Assembly: GCA_021845645.1 (NCBI GenBank)
Contig: JAJZVM010000063.1
Coordinates: 1-21,962 of the forward strand
DNA length: 21,962 bases
Source of the DNA: Bacillota bacterium
Lineage (GTDB): Bacteria > Bacillota_E > JAJZYS01 > JAJYTV01
Reading direction: 5' to 3'
The translations under genes were made by a program, and so were the position numbers. The stretch's first letter is position 1. The number at the start of each line of letters is the position of its first letter. This document shows positions 7,787-15,299 of this stretch, one piece after another. Below the pieces are notes generated by a model. The model saw only the letters and a list, made by a program, of their open reading frames with translations. It ran no database searches and was not told where the DNA came from.

Positions 7787-8347
7787 GCGCACGGAGTGCC
7801 GTCATCCGTCGGCGGGCGAGGCCCCTTCTGCTCGGCGCGAAGCCCCCACCTGGACGGCATGATCCGGCAGAGCCGCCGGAGCGACATGTTGCGAGGGCAG
7901 CCTGCGTCCTGGCAGGGCCGGGTTTGCGGAGCCGCTGCGGAAACCCGCGTGCCAAGGGTACGTGCCGGCCTGTTGCGTGCGGGTACCACGGGTACGGGCC
8001 GCAACGCCGTGAGCCATCCCGTCGCCGTAGGCTCCGCGGCAGCATCGCTTCCGCGAGGAACGCGCGGTCGCCATTCAGTTCTGGTTTGTGGGCCGGTTGG
8101 CGCCTCCCTGGACCTTTGGGCTGGTCCGACCGGGGTACCCCGTCGACACGTGCGACCTGCCGCTCCCGGCCCTGCGCTGACGGCACCGCGGCTCGCTGCC
8201 ATCCGCCCGCAAACCCCTGCAGCAGCTCCATCCGGCCCTGCGCCGCGATCTCTCAGGTCGCCGGGCAGACCGCAACCTCAGCGCAGGCCGTTCAGGCCTC
8301 CACACCGCACCGTCAGGCGTCGCTGCGGCCCGTGCAAAAACACCACT
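7787..8347. other. Intergenic region without a convincing gene, several hairpins
   Basis: Open frames here on both strands give arginine- and proline-rich, low-complexity translations with no recognisable domain, and none has a good ribosome binding site. The stretch contains consecutive inverted repeats: CCTGC/GCAGG (7901-7916), CGGGTTT/AAACCCG (7919-7947), GTTGCG/CGCAAC (7972-8005) with GTACC/GGTAC inside, and GGCC-bulge-TGCGC/GCGCAGGCC (8234-8289). It could be a structured untranslated or small RNA, or a decayed sequence. No known RNA family was recognised. Confidence 0.4.
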
Positions 8348-8386
8348 TGTGAGACATGCGAGACATGTGCTAACTTTCTTGTCACA
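8348..8386. promoter_or_regulatory. Inverted repeat upstream of the PAS-LuxR gene, candidate operator
   Basis: TGTGA (8348-8352) and TCACA (8382-8386) are separated by 29 nt. The right arm TTCTTGTCACA (8376-8386) is identical to 7143-7153 in the hcr promoter region, where the same TGTGA/TCACA pair is 30 nt apart. Between the arms, GAGACATG occurs twice in direct orientation and ACATGTG is shared with 7111-7117. This suggests that one regulator acts at both places, possibly the gene just downstream. Confidence 0.45.
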
Positions 8387-8523
8387 GGACTCAATGTACC
8401 ACATCGTGCCGAATGATCGGCCACCTTGCTTTTGCGCTCGCAAGTCCCGAGTCGAACTGGTCGATGCGTGTCCCCCCTTCACCATTGAGGCTCTCTCGCA
8501 GAGACAGGAAGGCGGTGTACGCG

Positions 8524-9252
8524 GTGTATCCACGCCAGAGTCCCGACGAGGGCGAACTTGTCCCCCTGGACACGCTGGCCAGGATATTCGAGCATACGGC
8601 GGTCGGGGTGATGGGATTCGACCCCTCGGGCAGGGTACTGCTCTGGAACAAGACCGCCAGCGACCTCTTCGGCTATTCGACGCAGCAGGTCATGACCCAC
8701 CGCTGCTTCGAGCTCGTCAACGGCTGCGACGCGCGCGGCAATCTGCTGTGCCATGCCGGCTGTTCGATCATGCTGATGTTCCGGCACGGACGGCCGCCCA
8801 ACGACTATCTGCTGCGCGCCCAGTCCGCAGACGAGCGCAGCCTCCTGCTCAATGTGAGCACGGTCTTCGTCGACACCGAGACCTCCCCCGTATGCCTGCA
8901 CCTCTTCCATGACGTGCACTGGATGGGCGAAGCGCCTGCCGGGGAGCCCAGGCGCCAGCCGGAGGCGGCGACGTCGCCGCTGATCACCTTGACGGCCCGC
9001 GAGCGGGAGATCCTGCAGCTCATGGTCGAGGGACGCGACTCCCACGAGATGCAGAAGCTCCTGCACATCAGCTACGCGACTGTGCGCAACCACATCCAAA
9101 ACATTTTGGACAAGCTGGAGGTGCACACGCGCGTCGCGGCCGTTGTGGTCGCCATGCGCGAGAACCTGGTGGAGGATCCGACGCGCCTCGAGCACAAGGT
9201 CCGGCAGGCTGAGGCCGTGGTCCCGCCTGCAGGCTACCCGACGCCCAAGTAG
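8524..9252 (+). CDS. PAS-domain LuxR-type transcriptional regulator
   Basis: A transcription factor with an N-terminal PAS sensor (about residues 16-131) and a C-terminal LuxR/NarL helix-turn-helix (about 153-213, LTAREREILQLMVEGRDSHE then YATVRNHIQNILDKL). It has no receiver domain, so it probably senses a ligand or redox state directly. The PAS part has Cys61, Cys68, Cys76 and Cys80 (CFELVNGC and LCHAGC), a pattern I recall from other PAS-LuxR proteins, possibly for metal, Fe-S or redox sensing. The start is uncertain: GTG 8524 follows AGGAAGG (8506-8512); GTG 8515 and ATGs at 8464 and 8413 are in frame but have poor spacing or no ribosome site. The matching repeats at 7113-7154 and 8348-8386 make it a candidate regulator of the hcr operon and of itself. 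Confidence 0.85.
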   Translation: MYPRQSPDEGELVPLDTLARIFEHTAVGVMGFDPSGRVLLWNKTASDLFGYSTQQVMTHRCFELVNGCDARGNLLCHAGCSIMLMFRHGRPPNDYLLRAQSADERSLLLNVSTVFVDTETSPVCLHLFHDVHWMGEAPAGEPRRQPEAATSPLITLTAREREILQLMVEGRDSHEMQKLLHISYATVRNHIQNILDKLEVHTRVAAVVVAMRENLVEDPTRLEHKVRQAEAVVPPAGYPTPK

Positions 9253-9935
9253 CCCTCGGCCAGCAGGTGCCCCGCCTCCCCCGGCGTGCCCTCGAACGTC
9301 ATCTTGCCGCTCTGCAGCACATATACGCGGTCGGCGAGTTCGAGCGCCCCTGGCGTGTTCTGCTCGGCCAGCAGGATCGTCATCCCCTCGCCCTTCAGGC
9401 GGTGCAGCGTCTCGAAGACGTCCTGCACAGCGCGCGGCGCGAGGCCGAGACTCGGCTCGTCGAGCAGCAGGACCTGCGGCTTGGCCATCAGAGCCCGCCC
9501 GATCGCCAGCATCTGCTGCTCGCCGCCGGACAGCCACCGGGCCGCCCGGCGGCGGTGCTTCTTCAGACCGGGAAAGATCTCGAACATGCCCTCGATCTCC
9601 TGCTGCAGGCCCTTGCGGTCGTGGCGGTGGTAGGCGCCGAGCGCGAGGTTCTCCTCCGCCGTGAGCGATCCGAAGATCTGGCGCCGCTCCGGCACCAGCG
9701 CGACCCCGCGGCTGACGCGCCGGTACGCCGGCAGCCTGGCGATGTCGCTGCCATCGAGACACACCTGTCCCGTCGGCGACCCGAACAGGCCCATGATCGT
9801 ACCGAGCATGGTCGACTTGCCGGCCCCGTTCGGTCCGAGCAGCGCGACCACCTCGCTGCCCTGCAGGTGAAGACCACAGCCGTGCAGCACCTGCAAGCGG
9901 CCCCGCCTCGTCGTCAGTCCCGCCACCTCGAGCAT
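9234..9935 (-). CDS. livF: Branched-chain-type ABC transporter ATPase LivF
   Basis: A 233-residue ATPase subunit of the HAAT (branched-chain amino acid/amide) importer family. It has Walker A GPNGAGKST (34-42), a Q-loop region near PERRQIFGSLTAEENL (82-97), signature LSGGEQ (135-140) and Walker B LLLDEP (156-161). It pairs with LivG on the cytoplasmic face. The start at 9935 overlaps the LivG stop (TGATG); a GTG one codon earlier is also possible. It is the last gene of livKMHGF, and its 3' end overlaps the convergent PAS-LuxR gene by 19 bp. Given the neighbours, aromatic acids are a likelier cargo than amino acids, but the ATPase itself gives no substrate information. Confidence 0.93.
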   Translation of the reverse strand: MLEVAGLTTRRGRLQVLHGCGLHLQGSEVVALLGPNGAGKSTMLGTIMGLFGSPTGQVCLDGSDIARLPAYRRVSRGVALVPERRQIFGSLTAEENLALGAYHRHDRKGLQQEIEGMFEIFPGLKKHRRRAARWLSGGEQQMLAIGRALMAKPQVLLLDEPSLGLAPRAVQDVFETLHRLKGEGMTILLAEQNTPGALELADRVYVLQSGKMTFEGTPGEAGHLLAEGYLGVG

Positions 9936-10744
9936 CACTGCGCCATCCCTCCCTGGCCTGCCGCCCGCTCCTGCCCGGCCTCCCGACCGAGGTAGACGCG
10001 GCGGACGTTCTCGTCCCGCTGCACCTCTGCCGGGGTGCCCTCCGCGATCAGGCGTCCTTCCGCCAGGACGACGATGCGGTCCGCGACGGCGAGGACGCTC
10101 GGCAGGTCGTGCTCCACGAGCAGCACGGCGCGTCCCGCGCCGCGGATCTGGCGGATGAGGCCCAGGACGACGCCCGCCTCTTCGCGCGTCAAGCCCGAGA
10201 GAGGCTCGTCGAGCAGCAGGACCCGCGGGTCGAGCGCGAGGGCCCGGTAGATCTCGAGCAGGCGCTGGTGACCGAACGGCAGGTCTCCGGCCAGCCGTCC
10301 GCCCTCGTCGCGCAGCAGGCTGTCCCGCAGGAGCCGGTCGGCCTCCTCGCCCGCCCGCGCCTCGCATCGCCGGGCGCTTGGCAGGCCGAGGCCCACCGCG
10401 ATGAGCCACGGGGTCTGGCGCGAGAGGATGGCCGCCAGCATGTTCTCGCGCACGGTGATCTGCGGAAAGATCTCCGGCGTCTGCAGCGTGCGGGCTATTC
10501 CCGCGCGCGCGATGCGATGCGTCGTCCAGCCGCTGACCGACGCCCCCGACAGCTTCACGTCGCCGTGCGAGAGCGGCACGAGCGCCGTGAGGGCATTGAA
10601 GAGCGTCGTCTTGCCTGCGCCGTTCGGGCCGATGACGCCGAGCACCTCGCCGGCCCTGACGCGGAAGCTCACGTCGTCCACGGCGACGATGCCACCGAAG
10701 GCGACCGTCACACCCTCCACTTCGAGCAGCCACTCGGTCTGCAT
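9935..10744 (-). CDS. livG: Branched-chain-type ABC transporter ATPase LivG
   Basis: A 269-residue ATPase partner of LivF. It has Walker A GPNGAGKTT (39-47), the LivG-typical IARTLQTPEIFPQITVREN (83-101), a non-canonical signature LPFGHQ (155-160) in place of LSGGQ, as is common in LivG, and Walker B LLLDEP (176-181). The ATG at 10744 has a GGAGG ribosome site in the 18-nt gap after livH. The C-terminal tail of about 15 residues is rich in Gly, Gln and Ala. It works with LivF to power uptake through LivH and LivM. Confidence 0.93.
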   Translation of the reverse strand: MQTEWLLEVEGVTVAFGGIVAVDDVSFRVRAGEVLGVIGPNGAGKTTLFNALTALVPLSHGDVKLSGASVSGWTTHRIARAGIARTLQTPEIFPQITVRENMLAAILSRQTPWLIAVGLGLPSARRCEARAGEEADRLLRDSLLRDEGGRLAGDLPFGHQRLLEIYRALALDPRVLLLDEPLSGLTREEAGVVLGLIRQIRGAGRAVLLVEHDLPSVLAVADRIVVLAEGRLIAEGTPAEVQRDENVRRVYLGREAGQERAAGQGGMAQ

Positions 10745-10762
10745 GGGGCCACCTCCGCGCTG

Positions 10763-11635
10763 TCAGACCCGGCGGTTCAAGGACGTGCCCAGGATGCCCT
10801 GGGGACGCACCAGCAGCATGATGAGCAGCACTGCGAACGCGACCCCGTCGGCCCAGTCGCTCGAGATGTAGCCGGCCGAGAGGCTGGTCACGATGCCGAG
10901 CGCGATGCCGCCCACGGCGGCGCCCGGCAGGCTGTCGAGGCCGCCGAGAATGGCGCCCACGAACCCGTAGAGTCCCAGTTCCAGCCCCATGTTCGTGTTG
11001 GCCATCGTCATCGGCGCAAAGACGACCCCGCCGAAAGCCCCGATCGCCGCCGCGAGCACCCACGCGTAAAGTCCGAAGCGCAGCGGGTTCATGCCGTAGA
11101 GGCGGGCCGCGGTGGGATTGTCCATCGCCGCCGTCATGCCCTGGCCGAAATAGGTGCGCTCCAGCAGGAAGTAGAGCAGCGCCGCCACGATCACCACCGC
11201 GCCGAAGATCCACAGGTTCTGGGTCGGCACGACCGCGCCCAGCACATGCAGCACGCCGTTGCCCGAGAACGCCTGCACCGCGACGGGGTTGACGCCCCAT
11301 ACCAAGGTGCCGAGGCCGCGCAGGGCGGTGTCGAGGCCGAGCGTGATGAAGATGAGCGTGAGCACCGAAGCCTGGGCGGCGGGGTACATCACGAACCGCC
11401 CGATCGCCGCGCCCACCGCCGCCGCGATCGCCACCGCGACCACAAGGGCCGGCACGAGCGGGATACCGTGGCTCTGCAACAGCCAGAACGACATGGATCC
11501 GATCATGGCGAACTCGCCCTGGGCGAAGTTGATCACGCCGGTCACCTTGTAGATGAGGGAGAAGCCGATCGCGACGAGCGCATAGACGCTGCCCATCCCG
11601 ATCCCCGCCAAGACCAGTTGCAAAAGCGTCGCCAT
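10763..11635 (-). CDS. livH: Branched-chain-type ABC transporter permease LivH
   Basis: A 290-residue inner-membrane permease with about eight hydrophobic segments. The family hallmark near the N-terminus, YALVAIGFSLIYKVTGVINF, is followed by AQGEFAMIG. It pairs with LivM to form the membrane channel. The ATG at 11635 is preferred because a GGGGGG tract (11642-11648) sits six bases before it; an ATG two codons earlier (11641) directly abuts that tract. It starts just downstream of the livM stop at 11648. The C-terminus LLVRPQGILG is typical of the family. Confidence 0.92.
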   Translation of the reverse strand: MATLLQLVLAGIGMGSVYALVAIGFSLIYKVTGVINFAQGEFAMIGSMSFWLLQSHGIPLVPALVVAVAIAAAVGAAIGRFVMYPAAQASVLTLIFITLGLDTALRGLGTLVWGVNPVAVQAFSGNGVLHVLGAVVPTQNLWIFGAVVIVAALLYFLLERTYFGQGMTAAMDNPTAARLYGMNPLRFGLYAWVLAAAIGAFGGVVFAPMTMANTNMGLELGLYGFVGAILGGLDSLPGAAVGGIALGIVTSLSAGYISSDWADGVAFAVLLIMLLVRPQGILGTSLNRRV

Positions 11636-11647
11636 GCCCATCCCCCC

Positions 11648-12691
11648 CTAGGACCGCTGCGCGCCATCAACCACTTGGCCCCCATCGCGCTCGTGCCCGT
11701 CCACGCTTTGCAAGGGCAGTTGCGGGCCGGCGGTTCGCCGCGCGCGCGAGCGCGCCCCGAGGCCCGTCACGAGCCCTTCCGGCCAGTAGATCATGATGAC
11801 CACCAGCGCCAGGCCGTAAATGGTGAGCTGCAAGGCCCCGCTCGTGGCCGGAGCGAGACTGGCGCCCGCAAACTTCAGGATCTGGTTGATCGCCTCGACG
11901 CCGGCGGCACCCAGCACGGCCCCGACTACGCTGCGCAGTCCGCCCACGACCGCCATCAGCACCAGATTGATGGACAGCGCGAACGTGAAGACGGTCGGGT
12001 CGATGTAGCCCTCCCAGCTCGCGTAGATGCCGCCCGCGGCGGCTGCGAGCACGGCGGAGACGATGAAGGCCTGCCGCTTGACGGTGGCCGGGTCGGCACC
12101 CATCAGGGCTGTGGCCACTTCGCTCGAGCGCACCGCCTCGAGCAGGCTGCCCGTGCCGGAACGCACGAGCCGGTTGGTGAACCAGCTGCCGAGCGCCACT
12201 GCGCCCCAGGTGAGGGCGAGAAAGCCGATCGCGTTCAGGGTGAAGGCCGGGATGCCGTAGAGACCGGAGTTGCCGCCCGTGAGCGGCAGCTGCTGGAACG
12301 CGACGTCGGCGATGATGCCGAAGGCGAGCGTCGCCAACGCAAGGTAGTGCTGCATCAGATGAAGCGCGAGCACGCCGAGCAGCCAGGCGGCGGCGGCGGC
12401 CAGCACCATGCCGAGGACGAGACCGATCCAGGGCGCAAGGCCGAAGTGCGTGCTGGCTATGCCGACGGCATATGCGCCGATACCGAAAAATCCCGCCTGC
12501 CCGAGCGACACCTGGCCGGCGTAGCCCATGAACAGGTTCAGGCCGATGACCACGAGCGTGTACATGCCGACCAGTGTCAACTCGCTGACCCAGTACGGGC
12601 CGACGACGAGGCCCAGCGCGAGGGGTATGGCGAGCACCAGGAGGGCTTGCACGGCCGGATTGCGGGCAGTTCCCAACAGCTGTCGCGACAC
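11648..12691 (-). CDS. livM: Branched-chain-type ABC transporter permease LivM
   Basis: A 347-residue inner-membrane permease with about nine or ten hydrophobic segments. It contains the LivM hallmark GLNLFMGYAGQVSLGQAGFF (about 50-69) and GLRSVVGAVLGAAG near 250, with YWPEGLVTGLG at the end of the membrane part. A hydrophilic C-terminal tail of about 35 residues, rich in Arg and Gly, is longer than usual. The start is GTG at 12691 with a GGTGG ribosome site. It is separated from livK by 172 bp containing a strong hairpin, which may set its expression below that of the binding protein. Confidence 0.92.
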   Translation of the reverse strand: MSRQLLGTARNPAVQALLVLAIPLALGLVVGPYWVSELTLVGMYTLVVIGLNLFMGYAGQVSLGQAGFFGIGAYAVGIASTHFGLAPWIGLVLGMVLAAAAAWLLGVLALHLMQHYLALATLAFGIIADVAFQQLPLTGGNSGLYGIPAFTLNAIGFLALTWGAVALGSWFTNRLVRSGTGSLLEAVRSSEVATALMGADPATVKRQAFIVSAVLAAAAGGIYASWEGYIDPTVFTFALSINLVLMAVVGGLRSVVGAVLGAAGVEAINQILKFAGASLAPATSGALQLTIYGLALVVIMIYWPEGLVTGLGARSRARRTAGPQLPLQSVDGHERDGGQVVDGAQRS

Positions 12692-12830
12692 GGTTTGACC
12701 ACCTGCCCATCACCCGGACAAAAACGGCGCGGGGTAGATTCGGCGGAGCCTGCGAGCCGCGCCTTTCCATCCCCGCCGTCATCAGGGCGCTATTGCGTCG
12801 GAGGGAAGCAGCGTCCGGCGGCAGGGGTTT

Positions 12831-12859
12831 AGGGGGACCTGGCCATGCCCGGTCCCCCT
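12831..12859 (-). terminator. Hairpin after livK: partial terminator or mRNA-stabilising stem
   Basis: Perfect 9-bp arms AGGGGGACC (12831-12839) and GGTCCCCCT (12851-12859) enclose an 11-nt loop, starting five bases beyond the livK stop on the minus strand. No U-tract follows the stem, so full intrinsic termination is unlikely. Such stems between a binding-protein gene and its permease genes often raise the level of the binding protein. Confidence 0.6.
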
Positions 12860-12863
12860 CCCC

Positions 12864-14108
12864 TCACTCGTTCGCGCCAGTGAAGCCCGGCACCAGGGTC
12901 CACTTCTGGTTCTGCACCTGCAGCAGCACCTCGGAGGTCGGGTCGAGACCGCTGTGGTCTTGCGGCGTCAGGTGCATCACGCCCGTGACACCGTCGTAGT
13001 TGAGGTGCTCGAGCGCGCCCCGCACGCTGGCCGGGGTTGCGCCTTTGCCAGCCGCGGCGATGGCGTCCTTGAACATGTAGACCGCGTCGTAGCCGAAAGC
13101 GCCGAACATGTTGGCAGGTCCTGCGGACGTGCTGGCGTACGCCTGGTCATAGCTCTTGACGTACTTCTCGATGATCGACTTCTGCGGGTCGCTGTTCGGC
13201 AGGCTACTGGCGACGAAGATCTTGGTGCTCGCCACGAAGTCGCCGTTCACGGCGTTGCCCGCGAGCGTCAGGAAGACGTCGTTGCTCGCCCCGTCGGAGA
13301 AGAATATCGGCCACTTGAAGCCCAGAGAGGCGTAGCCCTTGGCGATCGTGTCGGCCGAGGGCGGGACATCCCAGACGACGACGGCCTGCGGCGCCGGCGA
13401 GAAGTTCTTCAGCGCGGTGAGCGCCGGCGTGGCGTCCGTCGCCGTCATGTCGACGGGCACGCTGCCCACGACCTGGATACCCTGCGGCACGGCGTACTTC
13501 TGGAAGTCCGCGAGGCCGCCGGTGCCGTACGGGAAGTTGCCGTAGGCGAACGCGACGCGGCTGATGCCGTGCGCCTTGAAGTAGTTGATCATGACCTGCA
13601 TGACGGTCGTGTCGACCGCCGGCACCTTGAAGATCCACTGGCGCTGCGCCACAGGCTGCACGATCTCGGCGTCGGATGCCAGCGAGATGAGCGGGATCTT
13701 GGCCTGCGTCGCGATCGGGATGGCGACCATCGTCGAGCCGGTGGAGGCGTCACCGATCAGTCCGATCGGGTGGTCCTGCACGAGCTGCTTGAACTGCTGG
13801 CCCGCCGTGGTCGGGTTCGTGCCGTTGTCGAGGGAGATGACCTTGAGCTTGCGACCGTTGACGCCGCCCGCGGCGTTGATCTGCTGTACGGCCAAGTTGA
13901 TGCTGTTCAGCTCGGGAACACCGAGCGAGTCGTACGGCCCTGTCAGGGGCAAGTCGACGCCGAGCACGTAGGGACCCGTGGCAGTACTCTTCGCTGAAGT
14001 CGGAGCGGAGGAGCCGCAGCCTGCAAGGCTGATCGCGAGCCCTCCCGCAAGGGCTAGGCCCAATGCGGTACGCATCTTCTGGCTGGATCTGCTGGCCAAC
14101 GTCGTCAC
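12864..14108 (-). CDS. livK: Branched-chain-type ABC transporter substrate-binding lipoprotein LivK
   Basis: A 414-residue periplasmic-binding-protein-like lipoprotein (type I fold, LivK/HAAT family). The N-terminus has a basic stretch, a hydrophobic core (ALGLALAGGLAISLAGC) and lipobox LAGC with Cys31 as the lipidation site, followed by a Ser/Thr-rich linker. The mature part begins YVLGVDLPLTGPYDSLG and includes NAAGGVNGRKLKVISLDNGT and GDASTGSTMVAIPIATQAKI, typical of the family. It captures substrate outside the membrane for LivHM. The start is taken as GTG 14108; ATG 14075 would still leave a signal peptide but has no ribosome site. It is the first gene of the importer and faces tetR divergently. 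Homologues near benzoate operons suggest aromatic acid binding, which is inference here. Confidence 0.92.
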   Translation of the reverse strand: MTTLASRSSQKMRTALGLALAGGLAISLAGCGSSAPTSAKSTATGPYVLGVDLPLTGPYDSLGVPELNSINLAVQQINAAGGVNGRKLKVISLDNGTNPTTAGQQFKQLVQDHPIGLIGDASTGSTMVAIPIATQAKIPLISLASDAEIVQPVAQRQWIFKVPAVDTTVMQVMINYFKAHGISRVAFAYGNFPYGTGGLADFQKYAVPQGIQVVGSVPVDMTATDATPALTALKNFSPAPQAVVVWDVPPSADTIAKGYASLGFKWPIFFSDGASNDVFLTLAGNAVNGDFVASTKIFVASSLPNSDPQKSIIEKYVKSYDQAYASTSAGPANMFGAFGYDAVYMFKDAIAAAGKGATPASVRGALEHLNYDGVTGVMHLTPQDHSGLDPTSEVLLQVQNQKWTLVPGFTGANE

Positions 14109-14687
14109 CTCGTGATTTCCGCCGCGGTCTCTCTTTTTCAGGGGACAGACCGCGCCGAGTCTGACATCGGATCGTGGGTGAGTCGCCGAGCCTCGCCATT
14201 CGAGGGGGGCTGGATGCGCTACGCCGCAATTCCGATGTGCCTTGGGAAATTGCGCGGCGCTTGGGAGCAGGAATCTCGGCCCATAAAGTGCTGCTCGCGT
14301 TTCCATTGTGAAATGGCTCTCGCCTCCGCGTTTTAGCACTTTCAACGTGGAGGCTTTTCGACCCAGACCCTCGACAAAAGCTTCCGGCTATCACCTCGCT
14401 CGCCGGGACATACAGCTTTCGCTCAGTATACGAAGACGCGAAAGTGAGGTGGACCAACCGATGATCCTATCTCTTCTGAGGCGCTTGCCTCATCTTCCAA
14501 GTAGAGCTGATACCGGCCGGGCGGCGCCGGCCAGCTCCGGCGCGCGGGCCCGGCAAAGGGCCGACTCATGCAAACGGCCTAGGTGATTTGAGGTTTCTGC
14601 ATCATTTCCGGCCCTCGGGGCGGCTCTACGATGAATTTGTCGATCGAACGTCCGATTGCCTCGGGGTCCAAGCAAGGGGGCGATGCG
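14109..14687. promoter_or_regulatory. Divergent intergenic region between livK and tetR
   Basis: About 580 bp with no convincing gene. It should contain the livK promoter (minus) and the tetR/benzoyl-CoA operon promoter (plus); no clear -35/-10 pair was found. Features seen are a long inverted repeat AAAGTGCT/AGCACTTT (14285-14342) with CCATT/AATGG inside, a stem TGAGGC-GCTT-GCCTCA (14477-14492), and a GC-rich stem GGCCGG/CCGGCC (14515-14532). A possible 41-codon reading frame at 14461-14586 is too weak to call. Confidence 0.5.
14285..14342. repeat. Spaced inverted repeat upstream of livK, candidate operator
   Basis: Arms AAAGTGCT (14285-14292) and AGCACTTT (14335-14342) are perfect and 42 nt apart, with a smaller palindrome CCATT-GTGA-AATGG (14303-14316) between them. 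It lies about 180-235 nt upstream of livK and 350 nt upstream of tetR, a position suited to a regulator acting on both directions. Confidence 0.35.
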
Positions 14688-15299
14688 ATGGCGGGCTTCG
14701 ACCAGAGGCGTGAGCAGGTTCTCGACGGCTGTGCCCGCGCCTTTGCGCTCAAAGGCTACCAGGGGGCCTCCATCCGAGACATCGCGCGCGCGGTGCCGAT
14801 GAGTGCGGGCGGCCTCTACCACTATTGCTCCAACAAACAGGAGTTCCTCTACCAGGTATGCGACAGGGCCTTCCACAGCCTGATCGAGCGCCTCACGACG
14901 GGCCTCGACGGGATCGACGACCCGAGCGAGCGCGTGCACACCGTGTTCAAGTCGCATCTCGCCTACTTCCTCGAGCGTCCCGACGAGCTGATCACGCTCA
15001 CGGAGGACCTGTCGTCGCTCGAGGCGCCGTGGGCTTCCCGCGTGCGCGTCCTGCAGCGCCAGTACTACGGCATCGTGTCCGACGTGCTCGCGCCGTTCGC
15101 AGTGCCAGGCGGGATCTCGCTGCGCGTCGCGACGATGAGCCTTTTCGGCATGATCAACTGGGTCCACACCTGGTACCGCCGCGGTGCCGACCCTGGCGCG
15201 GACGCTCTGGCGCGCCAGATGTCCGATCTCTTCCTGAGCGGCTTCGCTGCCGCGGCGCCGGAGACGGCGAGAAGTGTGCAAGGAGGTAGCGAACGGTGA
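14688..15299 (+). CDS. TetR-family transcriptional regulator
   Basis: A 203-residue repressor-like protein. The N-terminal helix-turn-helix is at about 27-46 (GASIRDIARAVPMSAGGLYH, then YCSNKQEFLYQ), and the remainder is a helical ligand-binding domain. The start at ATG 14688 is preferred over ATG 14631 because AAGGGGG (14674-14680) is seven bases upstream. Its stop overlaps the next gene's start, so it is probably cotranscribed with the benzoyl-CoA genes and may autoregulate the operon in response to an aromatic CoA ester. TetR regulators controlling CoA-ester catabolism are common, but the ligand is inferred. Azoarcus bzd genes use the unrelated BzdR, so the control scheme differs. Confidence 0.87.
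   Translation: MAGFDQRREQVLDGCARAFALKGYQGASIRDIARAVPMSAGGLYHYCSNKQEFLYQVCDRAFHSLIERLTTGLDGIDDPSERVHTVFKSHLAYFLERPDELITLTEDLSSLEAPWASRVRVLQRQYYGIVSDVLAPFAVPGGISLRVATMSLFGMINWVHTWYRRGADPGADALARQMSDLFLSGFAAAAPETARSVQGGSER

Noticed and set aside
8250..8271. CTCTCAGG followed by CAGACC, resembling part of a glycine riboswitch
   Set aside because: The other required aptamer elements (GGAGAG stem partner and the GCGCCGAAGGGGCAA-like block) are absent, and the next gene is not glycine-related.
7796..8416. Possible protein gene between hemerythrin and the PAS-LuxR gene
   Set aside because: Proline- and arginine-rich translation without a domain; frames of similar quality exist on the other strand.
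10109..12832. 907-codon plus-strand open frame across the liv permease and ATPase genes
   Set aside because: Low-complexity Arg/His/Glu-rich translation spanning several real genes on the other strand.
14461..14586. 41-codon open frame with an AGGTGG upstream, a possible leader peptide before tetR
   Set aside because: Composition is Arg/Ala-rich, it overlaps GC-rich stems, and there is no run of regulatory codons; too weak to call.
14631..14687. Upstream ATG giving a 19-residue N-terminal extension of the TetR protein
   Set aside because: No convincing ribosome site, whereas ATG 14688 has AAGGGGG at seven bases.
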